Of a stretch of DNA of 64,000 nucleotides, positions 1 to 10,590 are shown piece by piece. The stretch's first letter is position 1. Each line of letters starts with the position of its first letter. The stretch spans positions 84,702,817 to 84,766,816 of the forward strand of contig NC_134702.1 in assembly GCF_043290135.1 (NCBI RefSeq), given 5' to 3'. This DNA comes from Rhipicephalus microplus (lineage: Eukaryota > Arthropoda > Arachnida > Ixodida > Ixodidae). Below the pieces are notes generated by a model, which was not told the DNA's origin, searched no databases, and saw only the letters and a program-made list of their open reading frames with translations. Both the position numbers and the translations under genes were made by a program.

Positions 1-419
1 TGACCTTGCGTGCAACCTGATAGGGCACCACTGGGGAATCGGACAAAAACCAGAGGCGACCGGTACCAAAACAAACGCCAGCAGAGTGGCAAAAAATGTA
101 CTTGTGCTCTACTCTGTCGAATGATTGTGCCTGGTCAAGGGAGGTGAACCATCTCCTCACTTATCTCTGTCTCGTGTATTCTATGATATCACTGTTAAGC
201 ATATTGTGGGCATTCGTTATGCGCTTCTTATTTTTGCATTATCATAATCATCATCATCCGTCTGGGTCCCTGTCCTAATCTTCACTAAGTGTCACCACAA
301 TCATCACCGGGTGTGTGCGCGCTTGGTCTCAGGCTGTCCGTTCGCTGCTGAGCCCTTGGATGAATAAACACTGTCTCAACCCAGACGTCATAATATTAAG
401 GTTTGGACGTTTCGGTCCA
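1..419. other. No gene recognised
   Basis: I see no coding pattern or recognisable repeat here. An AATAAA with a short pyrimidine-rich context at about 363-380 resembles the polyadenylation region of an LTR, but nothing else supports an element. Confidence 0.3.
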
Positions 420-1195
420 CTACTTAACATGGCGGCTCAGATGTGATAAGCGAGATATGACTCCCTGTAAAAGCAGGGTTGGGACAGTGGTTAAGATTTT
501 GTAGTCTGTCCCCAATAACGTAATGGGGCGCCAATTACGTGGGTCCTCAAGGTGCTCCTGCGTCTTCGGAAGCAGGATGACCCTGCCGTTCTTAAACGAC
601 GGTGGGAGCATGTGTCTGCTCGTAAATACGTTTAGCACCTCGCACAAGAATGTCCTATGATGTTCCAGAATGCATTGTAAAATTCGACTACATTTTCTAC
701 ATTTTTCTACATTTTCTTTTAACTCTGATTTGTAAATGTCTCTTTTCTCCCTGCTCGCGCCTATTCTATCGCTTAAACTATTCAAAACGCAGTTATAGTC
801 ACCTGTTAACATTAGGTGCTTCCTTTCCAGCAGCATCGGGTTTAATTGCATGTAAAAGCTTGCCATTGCTTGACTTTTTTCGCGGCGCATATCTACTGAT
901 TAGCCTAAATTGCTCATCTCGAAAAGTCAAACACTACCATTCGACCATCTGGGTCGAACGTGAAGTGATCCTCGTTAAGAAGAGACCAGTTAAACACAAT
1001 TATGGCTGTGCCACCCACATGGTGTGTGGGGAATGAGAAATATCCACGAGCAGAGAACTGCTTTACCAGTTTCCTAGCTTTACGCAACAAATTTATGTTT
1101 GTTTTCTGCGGGCATAAGATGTCGCACTGCAGTTTTCTGGCTGTTCTAGAGACTAGCTTTTGTTTCTGTGTGGTACTTGTCCCCAGACATACCAT
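420..1195 (-). pseudogene. Decayed LINE ORF2 relic (endonuclease and reverse transcriptase pieces)
   Basis: Read on the minus strand, 1195-914 resembles the start of an APE-type endonuclease of a non-LTR retrotransposon: a conserved C-D-I-L-C-x-Q-x-T stretch, then H-H-V-G-G-T-A-I-I-V and F-D-P-D-G-R. The next piece, 890-420, carries a G-D-Y-N-C-V-L motif typical of the endonuclease C-terminal half. It then jumps to the N-terminal part of an RT domain (L-L-P-K ... N-W-R-P-I-T-L-L ... D-Y-K-I-L). The RT catalytic core is absent and the frames are broken, so this is an internally deleted relic. The motif style suggests the L1/Tx1 side of the LINE tree (inference). It lies downstream, in element orientation, of the ORF1 relic at 4850-2688, so both may be one old copy split by about 1.5 kb of unassigned DNA. 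Confidence 0.7.
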
Positions 1196-1199
1196 GTAA

Positions 1200-2687
1200 T
1201 TAATTTAGGAGACATTTACATTTGCTGAACAACAGGAAAAAGCCTGGCGTTATTTTTTTCTCTTTTGCAGCCCCTAGTTTATATGATCATGCTATTCTAG
1301 AAACCATGTAAACAACCAAGTTGCCGATTGACATAGTCTGCACTAACCTATACAGGAACAATGAAAACGGCTGAAATGTGTGTAGGCACACAGAAACGAA
1401 ATGTCGGAAACGGCAAGTGTCATGCTCACAGTTTACCGTAGTAGGCGCTCGTCAACACTTGAGAGGGCGCGCCTGGACACGCTCTTTGTGAGGCCGTCAT
1501 GTAGCGTACCCATATACTGGCGACAACACCCTATTCTTAGGAAAAAGGAAAAAGAAATGAAGACATAACGCATAGCGCAGTCGTGTGTATGGGCATGTGT
1601 GCCGCTGCACTACATGGACTACGAACCTAAAGACATAATTGCGCTCACACATCACCATTGCTTGCCTCCCTCGAGGCAGAAAAAAAGGAAAAAAAAGAGC
1701 CTGCATCACACGCTAAGTGTTGCGAACTGATCCACTCTGCCGCTGCCGTCATAACGCTAATAGTATGGGGCAGTGGAATAATCAAAGTGAAGCTTTGCCA
1801 AAGAAATGCACACTGAACTTGTACGCAGCATGCTCGGCCAACTGCCTCATGTCACCCCCTAAAAAGCAGGTCACCGCTCCGGCGCATAGGACATGCGATA
1901 TACATAGCATTCGCGCTTTCGCGTGAAACAGGAATTAGCTCATTGAATTGTTGGTGCGCGGCTGAGCAACGACCTGTGTGACATGTCACAATAGAAAAAA
2001 ACTCATATGGTACAAGCTTTTTGTTACTTTGTATTGTGTCAGAATTGTCGTGCCAATTCTGACATAACTTTGTGGCGGGATCGCTCAGCTGTGCATTCAC
2101 AGCACACACTTTTCGGAACGGTGGGCGCAAGAAGCTCTTCATGCTCCCAGATGACTAGATATAACCATTTGCAATCACAACAAGTATCAGAATGCAATAA
2201 ATACGTTCCACAGTTTGAGGCGAGTGCAAAAAACACCACGCACACTAACTCTTTGCCGGTATGAAACCAACGAAGTAACGACACACTCACGGCGCGAACA
2301 TTAAGGTACATTTTTTACGACGTGTTTACCGCTAGGAACAATTCTTTAAAAAAATGGAGAAAAAAAAAAAGAGAGGCCGAAAGTCCGACATGTTCACACA
2401 CAGCCATGCATGCATGACTCAGAGCACTGAACTGTTGGGGCTCGTTTTTTTACTACTCCCTCAAACAATTCACTGATAATTTTCACACGACTGAGTGTTT
2501 TTAACCTCGCTAAAAGCCGCGTGACAATTATTGCAGAGTCACTGGGGTTTGCGTGCTAGCGTCATTCTGGAAATGTTCTGGAATGCCTCGGTGATAAGTG
2601 TGGCTGGCCGTGGAAACGCATGGCGGCGTTAGAGCATGAAAAGCACCCACCTACTAAAAAAGTCGCTGTCTGTGTTCATGTCATCTG
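1200..2687. other. Unassigned DNA between two LINE pieces
   Basis: No recognisable coding. It separates a LINE ORF1 relic from a LINE ORF2 relic on the same strand, so it may be a later insertion or the decayed ORF1-ORF2 junction. I could not find terminal repeats or a target-site duplication. Confidence 0.3.
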
Positions 2688-4850
2688 CTACCGGCTTCCA
2701 GCCCGGATGTTTTGACGGCTCCTCTTCGTGTTCGCTCCACGACGTGCGGCTTCTTGGGCGCCCCGCTCCGTCACGTCGTACCTTTCTGGCGCTGCGTTGA
2801 AGGCACCCCGCGTTAGCCTTGTGAGAAACCGGGCCAAGGAGCCTGGGTGACTTCGAGAGCGTTCAACCGTGGTCGGCGTCAGGGTTGCGGCTCCGGCTGC
2901 TCCGCCCTCGACCGACGCCTGTTGGCATCGCGAACGTTTCCTGCTGTGTGCTCCGGAAAGTCTGGTGAGCTCGATGCACACTCCTCAATAACAAGCTCGC
3001 CGGGATCATGCTCGTCTGAAGACGGTGTTGTTGATTTCTGGGGTTTCCACAGCAGCTGTCGCCATATTGTCTTCCCGGCTCGGCCTTCCTTCTGCTTCGC
3101 CATGTTGGTCGCCATGTTGAGCTCCCTCCCAGGCACGCTGCAGCGAGGCGCCGCCTTGTTGCTGCACCGGCTCAGGCAGCGATTTCTGTCGACTGGAAGT
3201 GAATGGTTCGGGCTGTTTTGGTGCGTCTTCTTCTAGCGGCATCACTACGTTTTCTTGCTTGGCTGAGCAGCTGAAGTGCTTGTCGTACGTGGTCTGCAGG
3301 CAGTCGCGGCCGTGAGGCCCGTCGTCTCCTTTCTTGTCCCACCACGTTCCTCGCACAGTGGTGCTGGTTCCCGGTGCGTACTTGCCCTTGAGGATGAGCT
3401 TGCGCTCTGCTTGCGACCCTTTGCACGCCGCGGGGCGGTAATCCTTCCTGTCGCCTAACAACCCCTCGGCGCCGCTCTCCGCAGCGACCGTGTCTTCCAA
3501 GGTCACCCAACTCACTGCGCTAGCCGCGTCGTCCTCCGCTTCGTCATCACCGCTCGCGCTTCGTGCGCAGTTTTCACCGTGCTTCCCTCCTTCGCCGCTT
3601 TCTGCAGCCCTCTGCGGCAGTGGCTTGGCTAGGTTCAGCATGGCCAACGCCGACTAAATTTTATGGTCGAAAGGCTGCCGCAGTGACACCAGAGGGTGGG
3701 GGCCCAGTTACGCCGCGAACGCAGCGGAAAGCCTGTGTTTCGTTCACGTTTTAGGAGAACCAATGCTCCCGCTCTCGCAGCTGCTGCGGCTTGATTGGGC
3801 CGAATGAAAGATGTGTGAAAAAAAGTCTTACTGAGCATGCTCAGTTGGGCAACTGGGCCCCCAACCTCTGACGTCACTGCGGCAGCCTTTCGGCGTTGAA
3901 ATTTAGTCGGCGTTGGCATGGCTGCCTTCCTCCTCCATCCTCTCGTCGCAGCGCATGCTCACTGGCGTCTCTACGTCTGCTTGGCTGCCTGCTTGCTGCG
4001 CCTGCGGTACCGTAATAGCATGCGCTGGCGTTTTCTCCAGGATAACGGGCGGTTTCAGGCCTTTCTTCGGCGTCCCTCGGCTTCAGTCGGTCATTCGCCT
4101 TTGCGTCTGGCCTGTGGTGGGTGCCACGCTAAGTATCGGGAACTCGTCGATATACATCGCTGCTGCCATACTATACAATTTTATTGCGGTGCAGTCGACG
4201 CTGGCGTGAGCTACGCCACAGCGTCGGCACGGTTCTGTGCAGGTGTCTGTGCGGTGCCCGAAGACTCCAAACCTGACGCAATTCGGGGTGTCGCTTTAGG
4301 CCTAGAAGTGGCCTTCTTGGTTGCAACGGCGGCAAAGACGCTTCATGCCACGATACTCAAATGTCGCTTTATGGCATCCCACTCACGCAAAGTTTGGGAA
4401 CGGGTTCTCCAGCCGCATGTCCATCTTGAGATACCTGGTTGCCGTGCGGATGCTTGGGCGGTCTTTATACCACGCCTCTTCAATTCTTAGCATGGTTACG
4501 TAGGAGTTCAGGCTGATTGCGACCTCGTTGTCGGGCGCATAACAAGGCAGGTACAGGCACGTGACGCTGGCTACCTGTCGTACCACCGGGACAAGGCGAA
4601 CTGTTCTGGTTCCAAGGCGGAGACCGCCAGTTTCCAAAATGCCTTCAACTGCTCGCGTCGAGTTGACGCCGACCTGGAAGTCGAATCCTCCGTGGTGCTG
4701 AACACTGTATACTTCTTTCATTCCGACCAGCGCTTTCATTGCATCGATTACCTCGTCCGCCGACGTCCCCGATGAAGTGTGAACTTTAAAAAAAAATGTT
4801 CCTTGGGTGGCGGCATGGTGACCACCCACGTGCTGCCTTCGCGCGGGCAT
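2688..4850 (-). pseudogene. LINE ORF1 (gag-like nucleic-acid-binding protein) relic
   Basis: Minus-strand reading begins at 4850. The first piece (4850-4383) looks like the RNA-binding N-terminal part of an L1/Tx1-type ORF1, ending in a P-N-F motif followed by a premature stop. The next stretch (about 4380-4150) encodes two or three CCHC/CCHC-like zinc knuckles (C-R-R-C-N-Q-E-G-H and E-P-C-R-R-C-G-V-A-H) with several in-frame stops. A low-complexity charged C-terminal part follows in shifted frames (3644-3006 and 2981-2688). A MITE at 3645-3915 interrupts the reading between knuckles and tail. Such proteins bind LINE RNA and form the retrotransposition particle. This copy cannot be functional. 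Confidence 0.75.
3645..3915. mobile_element. 271-bp MITE nested in LINE ORF1
   Basis: The two ends are inverted repeats starting CAACGCCGACTAAATTT. They stay similar for about 60 bp, through a GGCTGCCGCAGTGAC stretch and a GGGGGCCCAGTT stretch. The element is flanked by the direct repeat GCATGGC (3638-3644 and 3916-3922). Because that repeat is itself partly palindromic, the true target-site duplication could be shorter. Removing the element and one repeat copy rejoins the ORF1 reading, so it inserted after the LINE. The superfamily is not assigned. Confidence 0.8.
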
Positions 4851-4920
4851 TTGCTTGAGGGACCTAAGGGTCTGGCGGTGCGGAAACCAGTGACGAATAG
4901 GAATTCTGGCCTCTCGGTGG

Positions 4921-5184
4921 ACTGTTTAGAAAAAGTTTACTTACAGTAGGTACAAAAAAACAAAGGTTTCATAACATTCTAGTAATAGGGCACATATACT
5001 TCGGCACATCTACGTACCACGACAAACATGTGTGTTTAAAAAAAGTGGTTAACGATTTAGTGTACTAGGTAATCTACTATTGAGGCCATCGCATCAACGG
5101 TCAACATAACTGTGTTTAGAAAAAGTGGGTAACGATTTAGAGTACTATAGGTACTCTACTATGGGAGAGCTTAAAGCCGTCCTG
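4921..5184 (+). repeat. Palindrome-cored repeat module, cluster 1 (two copies plus a partial)
   Basis: Copies at 5031-5090 and 5111-5184 are spaced 80 bp apart. Each runs TGTGTTTAGAAAAAGTGG, then AACGATTTAG, a near-palindromic GTACT-GGTAC core, then CTACTATGGGAGAGC. A partial copy of the left end sits at about 4923. The same module recurs at 17048-17211, 55837-56020, 60600-60840 and 61500-61592. Confidence 0.75.
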
Positions 5185-5524
5185 AAGAGCGCTGTTTATA
5201 AATAATAAAATTGCAAGGAATACACGGTACCTCAAACGACACCAAACAGTACCCCTAATGATGGACACCACCCGCAGAGCCCACCAATATTGCTCAACTT
5301 TTAGCGTTCATATTTGTGCCATTGTCAATTAAAAAGCGATTATTGCGCATATTTAAGGCACCATAACAACCCGTCAATACTCTGTATGTGTGTCTTTTAC
5401 TAGAAAAGGCATACATAGGTAATTCTAAGGATCATAGCGTTTATCACGCTGCGCTGACCATGCAACTGTTGCACAAAAAAAAAAGAAATGGCAGCATATT
5501 CACGGGGTGAATGATGGAGAGTGC

Positions 5525-5815
5525 GGCGAAGCATCCGTTTGTCCATTCGTTCTCGCTTCCGTCCGTCCATGCGTCCATTCGCCCGTCCGTGCGTGCGTCT
5601 GTTCGTGCGTCCGCACGTCCATTCGTGCGTTCGTCCATGCATCCGTCCACGCGTCCTTCCGTCCGTGCAGCCATCCATGCGTCCGTCCATGCGACCGTCT
5701 GTGCGTGCGTCTGTTCGTGCGTCCGCCCTGCGTTCGTCCATGCTTTTGCCCCTGCATCTATCTATGCGTCCGTCCATGCATCTGTATGTGTGTCCGTTCG
5801 TCCATCTATTCAACA
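5525..5815. repeat. Degenerate GTCC/GTGC tetranucleotide-like array
   Basis: About 290 bp of imperfect 4- and 8-bp units built from gtcc, gtgc and atgc steps. The array is free of stops in several frames on both strands, which creates long overlapping reading frames of Arg, Ser, Pro and Val (or Asp, Gly, Arg and Thr) repeats. I regard none of these as genes. Confidence 0.8.
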
Positions 5816-5949
5816 CTCCAAGTACCACCATCTCGCATATTTTCATCATATTGTCACGACGTCAAAACAGAGGTCTTGCCGCAGAGATTGAGACACTAGA
5901 AGCAGGTCGATCTTTTTAATTAGAACGCGCAAGCGAGTTTTTCTTTTTT

Positions 5950-6727
5950 ATTCTATTTCGTAGTCCTTCGTAGCACATGCACCACTGTCATCGTCTTTAT
6001 AGAGCAAGCACGTGACATTTGCCTCCCTCCAAAAGAAGCATCGTCCCGATGCGCATTTTAGGTGCTCTACCAGGCGTATGAAGTGTTCGTACGAAAACGG
6101 TAACCGGGAGCTCGATAAATACGGTTTCATACGCACGACGTGCACGACTTCGGTCAAATGCTTTTGGCGCTTAGAACTACAATCAGTGTCGGGAACAACT
6201 TCGTAGTTCACGTCGTTCAAGCGTCGCGTGACGCTGTATGGACCAAAGTACCGTCTTAGCAGTTTCTCAGACAGTCCACGTCGACGTATCGGAATCCAGA
6301 CCCACACTTTGTCGCCTGGTGTGTAGCTAATAAACTTGTGTCGGGTGTCGTAGCGTTGTGCATCTTGATGCTTCTGATGACAGATGCGCACACGCGCGAG
6401 CTGTCTGGCTTCTTAGGCGCGCTGAGTGAATTCTTCGGCATCTACATGGATGTCGTCACACTCATGCGGCAACATGGCGTCCAATGTTGTCGTGACTTCG
6501 CGACCATAGATCAGACTGAACGGTCTTATTCCAGTGGTTTCTTGTCGAGTTGTGTTATAAGCAAAGGTCACGTACGGCAATATCTGATCCCAGTTTTTAT
6601 GTTCCGTGTCAACGTACGTGCTGATCATGTCTGTGAGGGTCCTATTGAGGCGCTCCGTCAGTCCGTTTGTCTGCGGATGGTATAGAAGCACCCATATAGA
6701 AGTACCGCCATCCAGCGGACCTTCCAA
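5950..6727 (-). pseudogene. Ty3/Gypsy retrotransposon integrase C-terminal relic
   Basis: One reading frame runs from 6727 to about 5950 with a single in-frame stop near 6413-6415. The N-terminal part has the integrase signature Y-H-P-Q-T-N-G-L-T-E-R-L-N, and later L-P-Y-V-T-F-A-Y-N-T. The part after the stop has D-K-V-W-V-W, K-L-x-x-R-Y-F-G-P-Y and N-Y-E-V, the SH3-like/GPY-F type C-terminus of Gypsy integrases. The D-D-E catalytic core upstream is missing, so this is the 3' end of pol only. No LTR could be paired with it. Integrase would insert the cDNA copy into the host chromosome; this fragment is inactive. Confidence 0.85.
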
Positions 6728-6872
6728 GGACTAAACGAGAGGTCGCACACGCACACTTTCTTACAGCTTGCGCTTCGGGTCTACCTCCCACCTTTAACCA
6801 CCTCGAGTTCATTGTATATACTAGTTCACTGTATTCATGGCACTACGGCCCAATGCTCGCTAAACATTTGTA

Positions 6873-7188
6873 AAACCAAGAAGGTTACGCCCAGCGAGTG
6901 TAATGTAGCAACCCTTTCTTGTCAGATAGTGCTCAATGTGCATGCCGACGGCTGCTAATGGGGAATGAGAGACAGGAGTGTAACGACGTGACGGCATCTA
7001 CGTCGGACGCCGTCACGTCGTAGCGTAGTGAAACCAAGGAGGTTACGCTCAGCGAATGTAACAAAGCAACCCTTTCTTGTCAGATAGTGCTCAGTGTGCA
7101 TGCAAATGGCTGCTAATGGGGAATGAGAGACAGGAGTGTAACGACGTGACGGCTTCTACGTCAGACGCCGTCACGTCGTAGCGTAGTG
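6873..7188. repeat. 158-bp tandem duplication with hairpin in each unit
   Basis: Two adjacent units, 6873-7030 and 7031-7188, differ at only a few positions. Each contains a perfect 13-bp inverted repeat (ACGACGTGACGGC and its complement) around a 13-nt spacer, at 6983-7021 and 7141-7179. A diverged fragment of the same hairpin occurs near 7366-7395, so the unit may once have been longer or part of a dispersed element. Confidence 0.85.
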
Positions 7189-7906
7189 CGTAGTCCTAGT
7201 GGCCGCCAGCCGGCTAATGAAAAAGATGACGAGCGCTGGTGGCTCGTGGTACGCGGAGCCTAGAATGTTCGTAGACTTCTAGCTGGCTGAACGCCACGGC
7301 CACTGCTCTACTTCGGCAGCTCGCTTCCACCTGTACGTCTCGTCTTTCATTTAACCTGCGACAACGGCACGTCTACGTCGGACGCCGTTACGTCGCTACA
7401 GGAGAACTCGGATTTTAGTTAACGCGCTCGCTGCCAATTTTTTATTGTTCAACAACGCACAGGAGAAATCGCCCACCGGCACCACCTAGCAGGTCAAAGC
7501 GTAAGAATTGTTACGCACTACTACGAGAGACAAATGGATGCCGCTTTAAGGAGCTTCGCCCCTAAAAAGGCAAGTGTCTTCAGCGATTTGCCAAGGCGAC
7601 ACGGTGGTGGCACCGACGCGTCGCCTTGCGTTCTCCACCTTATCACCTCCGAGACGGGCGCGCACGCCGCGCGCTTTGTTTTCCAAGATAACTGCCAGAT
7701 AGCGCTCATGTCTCACGTGTGACGTGACTCAATGTGCTCGTTCGCCTCCGCTGCCCACTCGACGACACTCCAACGCAGCGCCTCCAGACTACCGTTCACC
7801 AATTTTCTTGCACAGAGCATCAAATAAACGTTTTGTTCACTCTTACCAAACGCAACACTATCGTCTTTCGACGACGTTTGCAATGTAACATGCAGATACG
7901 GGGCCA
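7189..7906. other. No gene recognised
   Basis: GC-rich short stretches and an AATAAA-containing segment near 7822-7840 occur here, but no protein match and no clear element boundaries. Confidence 0.3.
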
Positions 7907-8259
7907 TTTTTAAATGTGAAGCACTTCTTAGCGAACTTCAGCGACTTTGAGCGTATTTATCTGTCTATTCGTCTATCTAGCCTCCCACGACTTTTAGCTC
8001 TCCTGGTAGTTTCGATAATGGTATCCATACCAAAATTGATATGGCATAACATGGCTGTATGAAGAACATGTTTGACTAGTCATAACATGAAAATCGTGAT
8101 ATTTATGTCATACATTTTGAGATATACATGTCATGGGCTTGCTGCTCTTGCGGTGGTTTAATTCACGCGCTATGTTGCAAAACTGGTGTGGTATGACATG
8201 TTTGCATGGCGAACACAAGCGACAGACTCTAACATGAAAATCATCACATTCGTGCCATG

Positions 8260-8417
8260 TGTACCGGTGCACATTGGCGCTAGCTCTGTGCCAGGGAGAG
8301 AAAAGACGACGAAGTTCATGCGTCCCGCTCTCGGCCTCCTGTTTTCTGTGCCGCAGCTGTTTTGCTTGCCCTGGCGAGTTTCTTGCTGAAACTCCTCCGA
8401 AGAACACGCTTGTTACA
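8260..8417 (+). repeat. 5' LTR (158 bp)
   Basis: Begins TGTACCGGTGCACAT and ends GCTTGTTACA. It is followed directly by TTTGGTGGAGGTGCTGGG, the position where a primer-binding site is expected. Confidence 0.85.
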
Positions 8418-8491
8418 TTTGGTGGAGGTGCTGGGTCGTTCCTCTTTTCGTCCTGGAGATCCGCAACCGTACTTTACCATCTGCTCCCGGA

Positions 8492-9511
8492 ATGGCCGAG
8501 GACGCTGCTCCTTCCCAAGCACCCCATATGGTCATATGTGCTGGGACGCTTCGTCAACATGACCCTCCGATGTTCAGCGGCACCAACGAACTTGACGTCG
8601 AAGACTGGCTGGTAGAGTTTTAGCGTGTTAGCGCTCCCAACAAATGGGATGACACTGCTAAGTTGACGCGCGTCAGCTTCTATATGACCAATGTGGCGAA
8701 GCTATGGTACTAAAACCATGAAGCCGAGTTCACCACTTGGTCGGCATTCAAGCAAATCATCGCTTCGTTCTTCGGTCGGCCTGGATTGCGCAAGCTTCGC
8801 GCCGAACATCGCCTCCGTGCCAGAGCCCAGAGGAACGGTGAGACGTTTACGAGTTATATTGAGGACGTCATCGATCTGTGTAAGCGCGTGAATGCATCTA
8901 TGGCGGAGTCTGACAAAATAAGGCACATACTGAAAGGCATAGATGACGATGCATTTCATATGCTGGTAGCCAAGTGCCCTCAGACAGTAGCGCAAGTCAT
9001 TGAAGTGTGCCAAAGCATTGACTAGCTGCGCAAAGAGCGCCTTTCTACCCATCGTGCCGGAATTCCCACAGTGGAACTCTCATCTTTGGAAGCTAAGAGC
9101 ACTGGCTCTGAATGTTTGATCTTACTACCGCAAATTAGGCAATACATCCGTGAGGAGGTGGCTCGTCAGCTCTCTATTGTCACGTCTGTCACCGAGAGTC
9201 CCACGGTACTGGATCACTCACTCCGTCGTGTCATTCAAGCTCAAATCGCTGAGGCGGTTCCACCTCCTGTACCACCGACGCAGCCTGCAGTGCCTCTCAC
9301 CTATGCTGAGGCCGTTACCCGTTCCTATGTTCGACCGTCGCCAACACCATCCACCCCAGTCACCAACTTCTACTCGCCACCACGCCCTGTTCACCCAGTA
9401 CGTCCGGTTCTCGCGCAACCCCTCTCGCCTTCCGGACCACCTCACAACCATTGGCGCACTCCAGACAACAGGCCCATCTGCTACGCCTGCGGCATTTGTG
9501 CGGGGAGAAAA
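8492..9511 (+). pseudogene. Ty3/Gypsy-type gag with three in-frame stops
   Basis: Reading from the ATG at 8492, one frame stays open into the 3' LTR apart from three stop codons at 8621, 8711 and 9023; there is no frameshift. The central part has the retrotransposon gag (capsid) pattern, including W-S-A-F-K-Q-I-I, R-A-R-A-Q-R-N-G-E-T-F-T-S-Y-I and D-K-I-R-H-I-L-K-G-I. A Pro-rich linker of about 80 residues precedes C-Y-A-C-G, the start of a CCHC knuckle cut off by the 3' LTR. Gag packages element RNA; this copy is broken only by point changes. The lack of pol fits a gag-only element. Confidence 0.85.
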
Positions 9512-9512
9512 T

Positions 9513-9670
9513 TGTACCGGTGCACATCGGCGCTAGCTCTGTGCCAGGGAGAGAAAAGACGACGAAGTTCATGCGTCGCGCTCTCAGCCTCCTGTTTTCT
9601 GTGCTGCAGCCGTCTTGCTTGCCCTGGCGAGTTTCTTGCTGAAACTCCTCCGAAGAACACGCTTGCTACA
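9513..9670 (+). repeat. 3' LTR (158 bp)
   Basis: Same length and ends as the 5' LTR. It follows directly on the truncated zinc-knuckle coding sequence, so the deletion that removed pol ended at or very near the LTR start. Confidence 0.85.
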
Positions 9671-9674
9671 CATG

Positions 9675-10275
9675 TAATAACATGACCACATGCCACGCTT
9701 ATGATGCGCTCGCGGCTGTTTTGCTAATGTCACATATAACAAATTTGGTATTACAGTACTTGAATGGATGACGAAGGTATGTGACTGGTGCAAACATGAT
9801 AATCATGAGATACGTGTCATGTAAGAACATGACTACATGCAAGGGTCATGATGCGCTGGCGGTCGTTTCGCTAGTTTCACTTACACCAAAGTCGGTATTA
9901 CGGTACGTGAATGAATGGCAAAGGTAGTTGACTGGTGAAAACATGATAATCATGAGATACGTGTCACGTAAGAACATGACTACATGCAACGCTCATGATA
10001 TCCTGGCGGCCGTTTCGCTAGCTTCACAGGTACCGAATTTGGTATTACGGGACGCGAACGGACGATATAGGTAAATGATACATCCAAACATGATAATCAC
10101 GACATGCGTGTCATGTAACAACATTACTCCATGCCACACTTATGATGCGCTCTCGGCCGTTTCACTAGCTTCACACATGCCAAATTTGGTATTACATGAC
10201 GCCAATGGACGTCGAAGGTATGTGACTAATGCAAACACAATAATCATGATATGCGTGTCATGTGAGAACATGGCT
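9675..10275 (+). repeat. 147-bp satellite units within the composite element
   Basis: Units containing CATGATAATCATGA, GTCATGTAA-AACATGAC, GCCGTTTCGCTAGC and CCAAATTTGGTATTAC start at about 9795, 9942, 10089 and 10236, spaced exactly 147 bp. Further partial units lie at 11150-11420. The units contain short palindromes (CCAAATTTGG and CATGATAATCATG). Confidence 0.85.
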
Positions 10276-10590
10276 ACATGCTACAGTCAAGCACCAATAT
10301 ATTTCGACGCGACGTGGTGCGCGTGCTCGCCGGCGTTCATTTCGTCACATCACGCTGGCGTTGCCACGCCAGGCGCCGGTCCTGCCATATACTCGCAGGC
10401 GCGCGCCGTGCTGCGTTGCTTTGATGCATGCGCGTTTCAGCGCGTCTGGCATCCCTTCGTTATGAAAAGAGGGAGACGCAGTGTTGTTTGGGTAACGCAT
10501 CGGCGTAAAATGCACCATGTCACGATTCGCGCAGATCGCCCGTCAGGCTGCGCCGACGCACGCTGGTCGCGTCTGGCGTCAGACTATAGA

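Larger units (their letters stand above)
8256..9674 (+). mobile_element. Short gag-only LTR retrotransposon
   Basis: Two 158-bp direct repeats (8260-8417 and 9513-9670) start TGTACCGG, end with TTACA or CTACA, and differ at only about ten positions. The flanking 4 bp CATG is duplicated (8256-8259 and 9671-9674). The interior holds a gag frame only, with no protease, RT or integrase. The insertion lies inside the 147-bp satellite of the surrounding element. This is the structure of a gag-only deletion derivative that would need pol in trans. Confidence 0.9.

Noticed and set aside
5400..5919. Several overlapping 76-149 codon reading frames on both strands
   Set aside because: They arise from a degenerate tetranucleotide array with few stops; the translations are low-complexity in every frame.
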